Shown: positions 8,321-17,445, numbered from the stretch's first letter. The stretch: DNA of 64,000 bases from Clostridium omnivorum (GCF_026012015.1 NZ_BRXR01000001.1:4241501-4305500); one strand, 5' to 3'. Made by a program: numbers and translations. Notes: a model not told the origin generated them from the letters alone.

Positions 8321-8881
8321 ATGAACGAAACTTTAAAGGTAATAAAAGAAAGAAGAACTACAAGAAAGTTCAAAGCAGAACAAATAAAAGAAGAAGAATT
8401 ACAAGCAATTATTGAAGCTGGCTTATATGCTCCTAGTGCTAACAATCAACAGTCTTGGAATTTTACAGTTATACAAAATGCTGAATTATTGGAAGAATTA
8501 AACATAGAAGCTAAAGCTGCTGCAAAGAATATTCCCAATGAATTTATGCAAAAGATGGCTAACAATGATAAATTTAATGCTTTTTACGGAGCTCCAACAA
8601 TTATAATAGTTTCAGGAAATGAAGAGGGAATGATGTCTCATGTGGATTGTGCAGCGGCATCAGAAAATATGCTAATTGCGGCTGAGTCTTTAGATATAGG
8701 AGCGTGCTGGAACGGATTTATAGGAATTTTGTTCAGTAGTGAGAAGGGAAAAGAATATAAGAAAAAGCTAAATATCCCAGAAGATTTTGTGCCATATTAT
8801 GCAATAGTGCTTGGTTATAAAGGTGTTAGAGTGACAAGTGCACCAGAAAGAAAGGCTAATTCAGTACAGTATATTAGATAG
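8321..8881 (+). CDS. Nitroreductase-family FMN oxidoreductase
   Basis: A 186-residue flavoprotein of the family that reduces nitro compounds, quinones or enones with NAD(P)H in the cytoplasm. The N-terminal RRTTRKF motif binds the FMN phosphate, and APSANNQQSW (about 37-46) is the second flavin-binding segment. DIGACWNGFIG and YYAIVLGYKG are also typical. AAGGAG precedes ATG 8321. It lies under a MarR-type operator, which suggests induction by an electrophile, quinone or nitroaromatic. The physiological substrate cannot be told from sequence. Confidence 0.88.
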   Translation: MNETLKVIKERRTTRKFKAEQIKEEELQAIIEAGLYAPSANNQQSWNFTVIQNAELLEELNIEAKAAAKNIPNEFMQKMANNDKFNAFYGAPTIIIVSGNEEGMMSHVDCAAASENMLIAAESLDIGACWNGFIGILFSSEKGKEYKKKLNIPEDFVPYYAIVLGYKGVRVTSAPERKANSVQYIR

Positions 8882-9047
8882 GTATAATTCTAAATGGACT
8901 TTTACGGGCAATTTGTAGATGGAAACAAGTGGTAAAATTATTGGAGTGTAGAACATAAATTATTATATATTATATTGGCTTATTTTGATAAAATGGTAGA
9001 TATAGATTTTATAAATTATATGATTATCATAAAAGGAGGCCAATATA

Positions 9048-9506
9048 GTGAGTGTAGAAAGTGTAAAACAAGAATTTATAGAGAAGAATTTAGCATTAGA
9101 GATAATTGAGCTTAAGGAAAGCACAGCTACTGTAGAATTAGCTGCTAAGGCTATAGGAGTAGAACCTGGACAAATAGCTAAAACTATGGCCTTTGCAATT
9201 AAGGATGAAAACATACTAGTAGTGTCTAAAGGTGATGCAAAAGTAGACAATAAAAAATTTAAGGAGTTCTTTAATGCAAAAGCTAAAATGTTGTCTTTAG
9301 AAGATGTTCCAAATATAACTGGACATCCAGTTGGAGGCGTATGCCCTTTTGGATTAAAAAGTTATATGAAAATATATTTAGATAATTCTCTTAAACAATA
9401 TGATTATGTATATCCTGCTGCAGGCTCAGCTAATACTGCCGTAAAAATAGATTTAGAAAGCTTACAGCAGGTAACTGAAGGCAAATGGGTTGATGTATGC
9501 AAGTAA
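9048..9506 (+). CDS. YbaK/EbsC-family aminoacyl-tRNA deacylase
   Basis: A 152-residue single-domain protein of the YbaK/ProX editing family, which hydrolyses mischarged tRNA (for example Cys- or Ala-tRNA-Pro) in trans. The start is GTG 9048 behind AAAGGAGG. Family features are VEPGQIAKTMAF (about 44-55), a conserved Lys in VVSKGDAKVDNKKFKEFF, and GGVCPFGLKSYMKIYLD (about 98-114), the YbaK GGvsP-type loop. It stands alone, ended by its own terminator. Which tRNA it edits is not evident. Confidence 0.85.
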   Translation: MSVESVKQEFIEKNLALEIIELKESTATVELAAKAIGVEPGQIAKTMAFAIKDENILVVSKGDAKVDNKKFKEFFNAKAKMLSLEDVPNITGHPVGGVCPFGLKSYMKIYLDNSLKQYDYVYPAAGSANTAVKIDLESLQQVTEGKWVDVCK

Positions 9507-9513
9507 TTATAAG

Positions 9514-9543
9514 AAGGATTCTAATTTAATTAGAGTCCTTTTT
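9514..9543 (+). terminator. Terminator of the YbaK-like gene
   Basis: AAGGATTCTAATT (9514-9526) pairs with AATTAGAGTCCTT (9528-9540), followed by TTTATT. Nearly the same sequence as the terminator at 7461-7492. Confidence 0.75.
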
Positions 9544-9860
9544 ATTTGCTAAGATTGTTCCAGCTGTATGGATAAGTTTATTATTAATGGTAATTTCACA
9601 GGCAATTATATAGAATATATTTTAAAAAGCATGCAAATTAATTGTCTATTATGTAATTCCTACTAGAATTCTAGTAATGATACAAGATAATAAATAAAAA
9701 GTAAGGATGAGTAAAACATAGGTAAGGCCTTTCAAATTAATAAATTTTATTTCTGAAAAGAACTTAAGCTTAGTTTCAAATTGGCATCTTTATTTATTAA
9801 CAAATATGTGTCATTATTAGAGTAATAATATTATCATACTTGAAGCATTGGAGGGGTACG
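9544..9860 (+). other. Non-coding stretch before the AI-2E family gene
   Basis: No gene found. The only structure noticed is a perfect 16-base palindrome TACTAGAATTCTAGTA (9661-9676). A promoter is not obvious. Confidence 0.4.
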
Positions 9861-11069
9861 ATGATTGATAAAATTAAGTCTAAAGTAAATAAAAAGTATA
9901 CTACTATATGCGCTTATATAATAATTACTTCATTAATAATTTTTATATTGGCAAGAGCAACCTTTGAAATTGGTAGTATTTTAAAAGCGGTAACTTCAGC
10001 TTTGAAATACATAGGGAGGCTGCTAACACCTGTATTTGTAGGAATTATAATAGCATACATTATTAATCCTCTAGTTGTTCTTATTGAAAGATTGCTTAGA
10101 AAAGTCAAGTTTTTAAAGTTTAAAAATGATAAGAAATATAGAAATATTGCCGTTTTTGTTTGCATGGTTCTTATAATTTTAGTGGTATTTTTGCTAATTG
10201 GTACTTTTATATTTAGTATTACAAAGCAATTTTCAAATATGAAATTTGATAAAGTAATAAGTGTTATAACTAGTTATATTAATGGCTTTTCAGACTCTTT
10301 AATCAATATTGAAGCAAAACTAAAGAGCATGAATATTGAATCAAGGGCAGCGGAGCAGTATGTTGCACAAATTTCTAAAACACTTATTAATTGGTTAAAT
10401 AATTTTGCGGATAATCTAGCGGCAAATACAATGAATATTTCTGGTTATATTTCTAATTTTGTTTTTGGATTAATCATAGCAATTTATTTATTACTAGACA
10501 AAGATGAATTTATTCAATATGGAAATAAATTCTCAAAGGCTATGTTTTCAGAAAGAACAGAGAAGAAGGTAAAGAAGTGGCTGGAGGATTTAGATCAAAT
10601 TTTTTCAGGTTATATTAGGGGCACACTATTAGATGCGTTATTCATTTGTGTGACATTAAGTATAACCTTGGGCATTATTGGTATTAAGTTTGGAGTGCTA
10701 ATAGGTATCATTGCTGGTTTTTGTCATCTAGTACCTTACTTTGGACCAATTGTGGCTTTTATTGGTACAGTAATTTTTGGATTGCTAAATGGTCAATACA
10801 CTCAAGTTATAGTAGCAATTATTGTTTTATTCATTATTATACAAATTGATGCTAATATAATAGCACCAAAGCTTCTTGGAAGCAGTGTTTCACTAAAACC
10901 AGTATTTATTTTGATATCAATAATTATTGGAGCAGAATTAGCTGGTGTTTTAGGAATGGTACTGGCAGTACCTGTTACAGCTTTAATTAGGTTAATTTTA
11001 AAGAAAGTTTTGGAAGAGCGAATAAAGAAAAAAGAATTTCGGGAGGATGAAAACAAAATTAAGATATAG
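9861..11069 (+). CDS. AI-2E family membrane transporter
   Basis: A 402-residue membrane protein with about seven to eight helices and the central amphipathic region (about 110-200) of the AI-2E/TqsA/YdbI family. The conserved C-terminal block includes GIIAGFCHLVPYFGPIVAF and a DANIIAPKLLG segment, both diagnostic. The upstream in-frame TTG at 9840 precedes GGAGGGG, so ATG 9861 is used. Members export or exchange small molecules; autoinducer-2 is established for only a few, and others act as Na+/H+ antiporters. It appears monocistronic. Confidence 0.88.
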   Translation: MIDKIKSKVNKKYTTICAYIIITSLIIFILARATFEIGSILKAVTSALKYIGRLLTPVFVGIIIAYIINPLVVLIERLLRKVKFLKFKNDKKYRNIAVFVCMVLIILVVFLLIGTFIFSITKQFSNMKFDKVISVITSYINGFSDSLINIEAKLKSMNIESRAAEQYVAQISKTLINWLNNFADNLAANTMNISGYISNFVFGLIIAIYLLLDKDEFIQYGNKFSKAMFSERTEKKVKKWLEDLDQIFSGYIRGTLLDALFICVTLSITLGIIGIKFGVLIGIIAGFCHLVPYFGPIVAFIGTVIFGLLNGQYTQVIVAIIVLFIIIQIDANIIAPKLLGSSVSLKPVFILISIIIGAELAGVLGMVLAVPVTALIRLILKKVLEERIKKKEFREDENKIKI

Positions 11070-11250
11070 AAAAATTACAAGCATAGTTACAAAAGATGAT
11101 AAGCAATTAATTCTCTACTTTTTACATCTAATGTAGAATTATTACAAGTTTTTTACCCCTTAATATGTGTTATTTTATTATAGAAAGATGAGAGAGTCGA
11201 AGTTAAATAGTCAGTGAATAAATCTATACCATGAGGGGGAAGGATGTATT

Positions 11251-12093
11251 ATGATTCCATTAGACCAATATGATAAATGGTCAGTATTACTTGAAGAGAA
11301 TGCTGGGCTCTTTTTAAGCAAAAAAGAATTAGAAGAGTTTGCTACAATATCAGAAATTGAGAGAAACAACCAATTGAAAGAAATACTTGAGAAGCCTATT
11401 GCCAATTTTACCATGGTTAATGAAGTTTATTTCAGAGCAAGATGGGCAGAAGTATTAAAAATGCTATATTCTCAAAGCAACTTAAATCTTTTGGAAATTG
11501 CAACTGGTGATGCCGATATGATTCCGCAGGTTTTGGACCGCACACATCCTAATAGTCACTACATTACGGTTAATATGAATAAAATTTTAAATGTAAGTTT
11601 ACTGAATAAAACAAAGAATCTACATATTATAATGGATTTAGTCAATGATGATGCGGCAAATATAGTTAAGCACTTAGGCGAAGAAAAAGTTGATATAATT
11701 GCCTTTCAACATGCTGTTAATGACGTTATACAAGCAATATTATGCAGTAGAGAGGGGATAGATACAACTGATTCTGATTGGATGGAAGTCTTACCTAAGA
11801 TGATAAAAATTCTTCAAAAAGAAACTTCGGAAAATACTTTAGAACAACATGCTAAAATTCCATTTTTATCACTCCTAACGGAGTTGTTAAAAGTTTTGAA
11901 AAAAGACGGTATGATAGTAATGAATCACTATATGTTCCAGCTTGATCTTGATTGGGGCTATCCACCAGAGCTATTTGAAAAAATGGTACCAATTATACGA
12001 GAATGGATTAAGGAGTTAAAAGGCTGTACAGAGGTGTTTTTTCAAGGATTTGATACAAATTGGTGGATATACTTAAAAAAAACCGAAAGCTAG
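11251..12093 (+). CDS. Methyltransferase-like protein of unknown function
   Basis: A 280-residue soluble protein not firmly recognised. Residues about 75-190 look like a class I SAM-binding fold: LLEIATGDADMIPQVLDR as motif I, an acidic end of strand 2 (TVNMNK is atypical), VDIIAFQHAVNDVI as motif IV, and LLKVLKKDGMIVMNHYMF like the post-motif III helix-strand. The motif I Gly pattern (IATGDA) is compact rather than ExGxGxG. AGGGGGAAGG lies upstream of ATG 11251. It is alone between non-coding regions. Could be a methyltransferase or a non-catalytic relative. Confidence 0.5.
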   Translation: MIPLDQYDKWSVLLEENAGLFLSKKELEEFATISEIERNNQLKEILEKPIANFTMVNEVYFRARWAEVLKMLYSQSNLNLLEIATGDADMIPQVLDRTHPNSHYITVNMNKILNVSLLNKTKNLHIIMDLVNDDAANIVKHLGEEKVDIIAFQHAVNDVIQAILCSREGIDTTDSDWMEVLPKMIKILQKETSENTLEQHAKIPFLSLLTELLKVLKKDGMIVMNHYMFQLDLDWGYPPELFEKMVPIIREWIKELKGCTEVFFQGFDTNWWIYLKKTES

Positions 12094-12118
12094 CAATTAA
12101 ATGGTTTTCTGTTTTTTT

Positions 12119-12168
12119 CCATATCGTTAATAGTTAATTCAAGTGTTTCACCTCATAGTATGCTATAC
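12119..12168 (+). repeat. Dispersed 50-base element, copy 1
   Basis: Shares ATCGTTAATAGTTA and then TTCAA, CACCT, ATA and TATG at matching positions with 17165-17214. It ends in the promoter-like TATACT (12164-12169) and is followed directly by a large hairpin. It may be a promoter element or a small degraded repeat. Confidence 0.4.
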
Positions 12169-12174
12169 TTATCT

Positions 12175-12238
12175 AAAAACCTAAACTTAGTTGCTCTTTT
12201 ATCTTATGCAAAAGTTAACAAAGAGGTTTAGGTTTTTT
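12175..12238. terminator. Long-loop hairpin with T-run, possible small-RNA end
   Basis: Twelve-base arms AAAAACCTAAAC (12175-12186) and GTTTAGGTTTTT (12226-12237) with a 39-base loop that can itself fold (CTCTTT with AAAGAG). It lies between convergent genes and can terminate both. Because a promoter-like sequence lies just upstream, a small transcript is possible. Confidence 0.6.
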
Positions 12239-12244
12239 AATATA

Positions 12245-13138
12245 TCATATCAATCCTCTTTTTACTAAGTCATTTTGAATTTCGCACTCATCTATCATGC
12301 ACATGGTCTCTCCAAGTTTTATAGCTGGTTTTGTTTTTCCGTGGAAATCGCTGCCGCAGGTCACAAGCAAGTTATTTTCTCTGCTTTTCTGAAGGAAGTA
12401 TTCCACAGTATTTTCATCATGATAATTACTGAAAGCTTCCACACCCTGTAAACCAGAAGCTATCATTTCATCTAATAATTCAAATTTGCCTTTAAGATTA
12501 TTTCCAGGATGTGCAAGTACAGAAACACCACCATTTTCAGTTATCAGATTAACCGCTTTTTCTAGTGAAGGATAAATGATTTCTGTATAGTTCGGCTTTC
12601 CTTGAGCATAAAAGTCCCAGTAAAAGTTCACATATGGATTATCACTACGATTACCGCCAGACCTGTATGGCCTTAACAACTCATGTTTTTTATATCGAGA
12701 ATCATTTAATAGAATTTCTGCAAACATTTCTCCTGTATAGATACCACTTCTGCTTAATCCATCCAGTTGCTCCTTTTGAATATCAAATCCAAGATTGTTT
12801 GTTAACTCTAATTTCTTAGTTGAACATGATCTTTCTTGACGAAGAATGTTTTCTTCCAAATCATAGAACACATTCTTTCTATAATCTATTCCATATCCGA
12901 GAACATGCAGATTTATGCCTCTATATGTGCAGTCTACTTCAATTGCATTAATGTATTGAATATGATATTTATAAGCTTCTTTTCTTGCTTCATCCACTGC
13001 TTTTATACTGTTGTGATCTGCAATTGCCATGGTGGTAATTCCTCTGTCATGGCACATTCTCACCAGGTCAGCTGGGGAGAATTCTCCATCATCACTGTAA
13101 TAACTATGAATATGTAAATCAATGAACTTTGCTATCAT
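12245..13138 (-). CDS. PHP-domain metal-dependent phosphoesterase
   Basis: A 297-residue PHP-superfamily hydrolase (3',5'-nucleoside bisphosphate or oligoribonucleotide phosphatase type). The metal-binding motifs are in order: DLHIHSYYSDDGE (8-20), AIADHNSI (about 38-45), the acidic NAIEVDC (about 61-67), VLAHPGNN (near 205) and CGSDFHGK (near 260). It overlaps the end of the upstream MFS gene by 20 bases and so is translationally coupled to it. The MFS partner and divergent AraC regulator suggest uptake and breakdown of a phosphorylated or nucleotide compound, but the substrate is not known. Confidence 0.82.
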   Translation of the reverse strand: MIAKFIDLHIHSYYSDDGEFSPADLVRMCHDRGITTMAIADHNSIKAVDEARKEAYKYHIQYINAIEVDCTYRGINLHVLGYGIDYRKNVFYDLEENILRQERSCSTKKLELTNNLGFDIQKEQLDGLSRSGIYTGEMFAEILLNDSRYKKHELLRPYRSGGNRSDNPYVNFYWDFYAQGKPNYTEIIYPSLEKAVNLITENGGVSVLAHPGNNLKGKFELLDEMIASGLQGVEAFSNYHDENTVEYFLQKSRENNLLVTCGSDFHGKTKPAIKLGETMCMIDECEIQNDLVKRGLI

Positions 13139-14288
13139 GAATTTTATTCGTCCTTTCTATCATTAAAAACATAAGAATAACAAAAAACATTAAATAAACT
13201 GGATACAAACGAATAGCAACATGTTCAGCTAAAACACCAAATATCGAAGGCATAAATGTACTTCCAACATAAGCACATGCCATTTGCATTCCCATAATGG
13301 ATTGTGATTTATCAGCACCAAAATTATTAGGTGTTTCGTGAAGCATACTAGGATAAATTGGTGCACATCCAAGTCCTACAAGAATCAGACCCGTTAGTGT
13401 TATTACATCTTTCATAGGAAGCAACAATAACAGTGTCCCAAGTGCTGCGATGCACTGTCCTATGCGCACCATTTTTTTGTCTCCTAATTTATCAGTAATA
13501 AATCCGCAAATAAATCGCCCGGACGTAATTCCAAGATAAAACAAAGAGGCCCATTTAGCTGCCGTTTTTGCATCGATACCTTTATAAAGCACCAAATAAC
13601 TGCTTGACCACAGTCCTGCAGTAGCTTCCAAAGCACAATAACAGAAAAATGCTGTCAATATTGCCTTTGCACCGGGAAGTCTTATGGTTTCCTTTAAACT
13701 GATACTTTTTACTTCATGTGTGGTCCCTCCGCTTGTTTCCTGTTTAGCTTTCCATAAAGGCAATGATATAATCAGACTAACAACAAGGATAATTTGTATA
13801 ATACTAATTGTTTGATATCCAGAATTCCATTTCAGACCATTTGTCAAGCACAATCCCATAATATAAGGGCCTGCTGATGCACCAACTCCCCAAAAGCAAT
13901 GCAGCCAACTCATGTGTCGTGATTTGTAGTGCAGCGCCACAAAGTTATTAAGAGCAGCATCCACACTACCAGCTCCAAGACCATATGGGATTCCCCACAA
14001 GCATAACTGCCAAAATGAATGTGAAAATGAAAATCCTAATAAAGCTACAGCTGTCATTGCTACACTAATAGTTGTTACCGCACCAGTGCCTAATTTCCGG
14101 ATTAATTTGTCGCTAAATAAACTAGATATAATTGTTCCTCCTGCAATGATCATACTAACGATTCCTGCATAAGATATAGGCACATTTAATCCTCCATACA
14201 TAGATGGCCATGCAGAACCAAGAATCGAATCCGGTAAACCCAGGCTTATAAATGCAATATAAATAATTACTAATAGTATTGATGTCAT
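13119..14288 (-). CDS. MFS transporter
   Basis: A 389-residue, twelve-helix major facilitator. The cytoplasmic loop 2-3 motif SDKLIRKLGTGAV and the loop 8-9 copy TDKLGDKKMVRIGQ match the family. The N-terminal FISLGLPDSILGSAWPSM segment is typical of the fucose-permease-like (FHS) branch seen in Firmicutes. GGAGAAG precedes ATG 14288. First gene of a two-gene operon with the PHP phosphoesterase and divergent from an AraC regulator, which probably controls it. Substrate unknown; a sugar or related polar compound is the best guess. Codon use is slightly less AT-rich than the neighbours. Confidence 0.82.
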   Translation of the reverse strand: MTSILLVIIYIAFISLGLPDSILGSAWPSMYGGLNVPISYAGIVSMIIAGGTIISSLFSDKLIRKLGTGAVTTISVAMTAVALLGFSFSHSFWQLCLWGIPYGLGAGSVDAALNNFVALHYKSRHMSWLHCFWGVGASAGPYIMGLCLTNGLKWNSGYQTISIIQIILVVSLIISLPLWKAKQETSGGTTHEVKSISLKETIRLPGAKAILTAFFCYCALEATAGLWSSSYLVLYKGIDAKTAAKWASLFYLGITSGRFICGFITDKLGDKKMVRIGQCIAALGTLLLLLPMKDVITLTGLILVGLGCAPIYPSMLHETPNNFGADKSQSIMGMQMACAYVGSTFMPSIFGVLAEHVAIRLYPVYLMFFVILMFLMIERTNKIHDSKVH

Positions 14289-14306
14289 GTTTACTTCTCC
14301 TTTCTA

Positions 14307-14329
14307 GTAATATGCTATAATAATATTAC
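14307..14329. promoter_or_regulatory. Inverted repeat in the MFS/AraC divergent promoter region
   Basis: GTAATAT (14307-14313) and ATATTAC (14323-14329), 19 bases before the MFS start codon. Possible operator. Confidence 0.35.
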
Positions 14330-14429
14330 AAATCGGTTGAAGTATATATCAAAATACGAGCTTTTTATTATAACAATCGTATATTTTTAACATGGGAAAT
14401 AATAATGACACAATACGAAAGGAACTGAT

Positions 14430-15332
14430 ATGGTCGAAATGAAACTCTTAAAGGACAACTCAGAAATCGTGCCTTATACCTTTCCGAATTTTCGGGTTCA
14501 TGCTAGAAAATACTTGCTTTCTTATTATCCAAACATGGCAGCTGTCAGCCATTGGCATGCTGATTTAGAATTTATCGTAATGCTGCGGGGAAAGATGTTA
14601 TATTCAGTAAATGGAAAAGACTATTTGCTTAAAGAAGGACAAAGCATATTTGTCAATACAAAACAGCTGCACTATGGTCATTCTTTTGGAAAATCAGACT
14701 GTGAATTTCTATGTTTGCTTTTCCATCCTTCACTTTTATGTTCTACAGAAAATATAAAAGAAACTTTTGTAGAAGCCATTTGCCAGAATGATGCACTTCC
14801 TTTTCTTATATTTACGTCATCTGATGAATGGCAGAACAACACAATTGCCGAATTAAAGCAGATATTTAACATATGTCATGAAGAATCCCTTGGATTTGAA
14901 TTAGAAGTTTTAAGCCACTTTTATTCGCTGTGGCTTAATATTTATCAAAATGTAATGAATATAGAAAATAAAGAAGAACCTATTTCTGATAAAAGACTGG
15001 AAACTCTTCACTCTATGATTGGATATATCCAGAAGCATTATTGTGAAAAGCTTGTATTAAGTGATATTGCTGCATCAGGTAGTGTGTGTAGAAGCAGTTG
15101 CTGCGACATTTTTTCTAGTTTACTGCACATGACACCAATTCAATACCTTACCAATTATAGGCTGGAAAAGAGCATTGAATATTTGCATCATACCTCGCAG
15201 TCTATAACTGACATTGCATTACTCTGTGGGTTTAACAGTTCTAGTTATTTTACTGAGGTTTTTCACAGAGAATTAGGTTGTACACCGTCTCAATATAAAG
15301 ACAAAATTAAGAATTCAATAATTAATGGATAG
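14430..15332 (+). CDS. AraC-family transcriptional regulator with cupin sensor domain
   Basis: A 300-residue regulator. The N-terminal cupin-like ligand domain includes HWHADLEFIVMLRGKMLY (about 45-62) and LLKEGQSIFVNTKQLHYG. The C-terminal double helix-turn-helix (about 195-295) includes LSDIAASGSVCRSSCCDIF and ITDIALLCGFNSSSYFTEVF, ending HRELGCTPSQYKD. It is divergent from the MFS/PHP operon and is the likely activator of it. AAGGAAC lies before ATG 14430. The first HTH carries an unusual cysteine cluster (VCRSSCC). Confidence 0.88.
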   Translation: MVEMKLLKDNSEIVPYTFPNFRVHARKYLLSYYPNMAAVSHWHADLEFIVMLRGKMLYSVNGKDYLLKEGQSIFVNTKQLHYGHSFGKSDCEFLCLLFHPSLLCSTENIKETFVEAICQNDALPFLIFTSSDEWQNNTIAELKQIFNICHEESLGFELEVLSHFYSLWLNIYQNVMNIENKEEPISDKRLETLHSMIGYIQKHYCEKLVLSDIAASGSVCRSSCCDIFSSLLHMTPIQYLTNYRLEKSIEYLHHTSQSITDIALLCGFNSSSYFTEVFHRELGCTPSQYKDKIKNSIING

Positions 15333-15371
15333 ATAGTTTCAATTTTATTTAAAGAAAGGATACACATATAT

Positions 15372-16013
15372 ATGGATAATAATGCTTTATGCAATTTAGA
15401 AAAACAAATTGAAAGAACCATTGACAATTTAAGAAAACGCAATATGGGCGGTTTTTTTGTTAAGGATGAAATTGAATTAAAAGAAATATTGAAAGAACTT
15501 ATAGAAAAAAATTCAGTAGTTGGTGTTGGTGATTCAATGACACTATTTGAAGCAGGTGTTATAGATTTTCTACGTATGGGAAACTACACTTTTTTAGATA
15601 AGTTCAGAGAAGGCATTAAGAGTGAAGAGAAAAAGCAAATTTATATACAAAACTTTTCTGCGGATACTTTTATATGCAGTACAAATGCCTTAACAGAAGA
15701 GGGTGAACTTTACAATATTGATGGTAATGGAAGCAGAGTTGCGCCAATGATCTATGGACCTAAACAGGTTATTTTAGTAACAGGTATAAATAAGCTAGTA
15801 AAGAATATAGAGGAAGCAGAAAAAAGAGTTAGAAATCATTCTGCCCCACTTGATGCAAAAAGATTAGGTAAAAAAACTCCTTGTACTACTCTAGGTTATT
15901 GCGTAGATTGTAAAAGTTCTGATAGAATATGTAATGATTTTACAATCATTAGAGGTCAATTTATCAGAGATAGGATTAAAGTAATTATTGTTGGAAAGAG
16001 GTTAGGGTATTAA
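15372..16013 (+). CDS. LUD-domain protein (LutC/YkgG-like)
   Basis: A 213-residue protein of the lactate-utilisation LUD family (DUF162). The signature VVGVGDSMTLFEAGVIDFL (about 52-70), an NALTEEGELYNIDGNGSRV loop (about 105-123) and the VTGINKLVKNIEEA segment are characteristic. A C-terminal Cys group (PCTTLGYCVDCKSSDRIC) resembles stand-alone clostridial members. In LutABC systems the protein helps oxidise L-lactate, but no LutA/LutB neighbours are present and the LDH-Etf genes are 32 kb away, so the role is unknown. It starts 39 bases after the AraC gene and may be co-transcribed with it. Confidence 0.8.
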   Translation: MDNNALCNLEKQIERTIDNLRKRNMGGFFVKDEIELKEILKELIEKNSVVGVGDSMTLFEAGVIDFLRMGNYTFLDKFREGIKSEEKKQIYIQNFSADTFICSTNALTEEGELYNIDGNGSRVAPMIYGPKQVILVTGINKLVKNIEEAEKRVRNHSAPLDAKRLGKKTPCTTLGYCVDCKSSDRICNDFTIIRGQFIRDRIKVIIVGKRLGY

Positions 16014-16032
16014 TGGAGTACTTTTGAATACC

Positions 16033-16956
16033 TTATAACTGATACAACCAAACCATTATTGGCATTGTTACAATACAAACAATGGTTGTAATTACATTTA
16101 TTATACTTGCATATTCTGCATTTTTTCCATAGATTTGAGTCATTTGCGTAACTGTCGATGCAGATGGTGTAATTGTTGCAAGCAAACTAATAAGCAGAAT
16201 AGTCTTCCCATTGGATAATACATTGGTCATTCCAGAGTATTTAAGTAGAAGCAGAACAACAGTTGGGCATACTATCATCTTAAGAAAAGTAACTAAGTAA
16301 ATTCTTTTATAAGCAAATATCTGTTTGAAATTCATATTCCCTATAAGCATTCCAGTAACAATCATGCTAGCAGGACCTACCATTACACTCACTGATTCCA
16401 TAGTTTCTGTCAGTATACCCGGCAGTTGGACTCTAGTAACAAATAATAAAATTCCAAAGAAGATTGTAATCATATTGATATTTAAAATAATCTTTTTCAG
16501 GTCTATTTTTCTTTCCTCACAGAGCAGCATTCTGCAATGAGTCCAGAGGAGAATTATCTGTACAGATAAGAAAGCACTAGAATAAATAACCCATTCCTTT
16601 CCCAAGATAGAAGTTACAATGGGAATAATCAGATTTCCTGCATTTGAATACATTATAGATGCTTTTTCAATTGCATCCAAATGAAATATATTTTCTAGAA
16701 CCTTTGCTAAAATTATAAGTACAATATGAATCAGCACTGCTGCTACAAAAGCTAGGATCAATCCATTCCGTATACTTTCTGTGTATTTTACTTGAAAAGC
16801 ATTTATAATTACACAAGGCATTATTATGTAAATAACAATCATTGAAAGACTTTTGCTTTCTTCAACTTTCATTAATCGGGTTTTCACCAATATGAATCCC
16901 ATAGCCATAATTAAAAAAAGCTTGGCTATTTGCTCTATTAATAATAAACTAATCAA
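16033..16956 (-). CDS. AEC-family (auxin efflux carrier) transporter
   Basis: A 307-residue, ten-helix membrane carrier of the AEC family, which in bacteria exports or imports organic acids such as malate. Typical segments are MGFILVKTRLMKVEE near the N-terminus, SNAGNLIIPIVTSILG (about 125-140) and the C-terminal ATITPSASTVTQMTQIYG (about 261-278). The start is TTG 16956 behind GGAGGTG. It stands alone and ends against the LUD gene on the other strand. Substrate unknown; a carboxylate fits the neighbouring LUD gene. Confidence 0.85.
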   Translation of the reverse strand: MISLLLIEQIAKLFLIMAMGFILVKTRLMKVEESKSLSMIVIYIIMPCVIINAFQVKYTESIRNGLILAFVAAVLIHIVLIILAKVLENIFHLDAIEKASIMYSNAGNLIIPIVTSILGKEWVIYSSAFLSVQIILLWTHCRMLLCEERKIDLKKIILNINMITIFFGILLFVTRVQLPGILTETMESVSVMVGPASMIVTGMLIGNMNFKQIFAYKRIYLVTFLKMIVCPTVVLLLLKYSGMTNVLSNGKTILLISLLATITPSASTVTQMTQIYGKNAEYASIINVITTIVCIVTMPIMVWLYQL

Positions 16957-17164
16957 AATTTCACCTCCGTGATTTAGAGAAACAATAACTGCTATGGTGC
17001 AATTTAGACTGCTTCCTTTGTGTGAGAATCAAAATAAACTTTAATCTTACCAAGATTTGATTAATTCTTTACCTTTATATTGATTATACCATATATTAAA
17101 ATCCGTACTAATTATGTATAAATCACGACAAGGTAATAGTATCTAAATAATTTGCTATTTTTTT

Positions 17165-17214
17165 ACACATCGTTAATAGTTATTTCAATTATGCCACCTT
17201 ATAATATGATATTT
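17165..17214 (+). repeat. Dispersed 50-base element, copy 2
   Basis: Related to 12119-12168. Here it lies directly upstream of a small membrane-protein gene and includes TATAAT (17200-17205), so it probably acts as its promoter. Confidence 0.4.
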
Positions 17215-17235
17215 TATAATAGAGAGGTGAGAATA

Positions 17236-17349
17236 TTGAAGTGTGGTAAAAAATTTGCAAGAGTAGTTTGGGGGATAGTTATAGTATCAATGTTAGGTCC
17301 ATTTGTATTAACCTTTATAATAAATGGAATAAGGTGGTTTATAAAATAA
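17236..17349 (+). CDS. Small single-pass membrane protein (37 residues)
   Basis: A very short gene with TTG start 17236 placed 5-6 bases after AGAGGTGAG. The frame is open from 17152, but no ribosome site supports the ATG there. The product has a basic N-terminus (KCGKKFAR), one transmembrane helix (about 10-29) and a short basic tail ending GIRWFIK. It has a promoter-like element upstream. Comparable small proteins are toxins, transporter regulators or spore-membrane peptides; nothing here decides between them. Confidence 0.5.
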   Translation: MKCGKKFARVVWGIVIVSMLGPFVLTFIINGIRWFIK

Positions 17350-17445
17350 ATATGTATATATTTATTTGAAGTTTCCATATATAGTTATTATAATCAAATA
17401 AAGGGCAAGATTAATGCAGTTGCATAAATTGAAAAGGGGAACGGT

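Noticed and set aside
17152-17235. Longer version of the small membrane protein starting at 17152
   Set aside because: The upstream part overlaps the promoter-like element and has no ribosome site; TTG 17236 has one.
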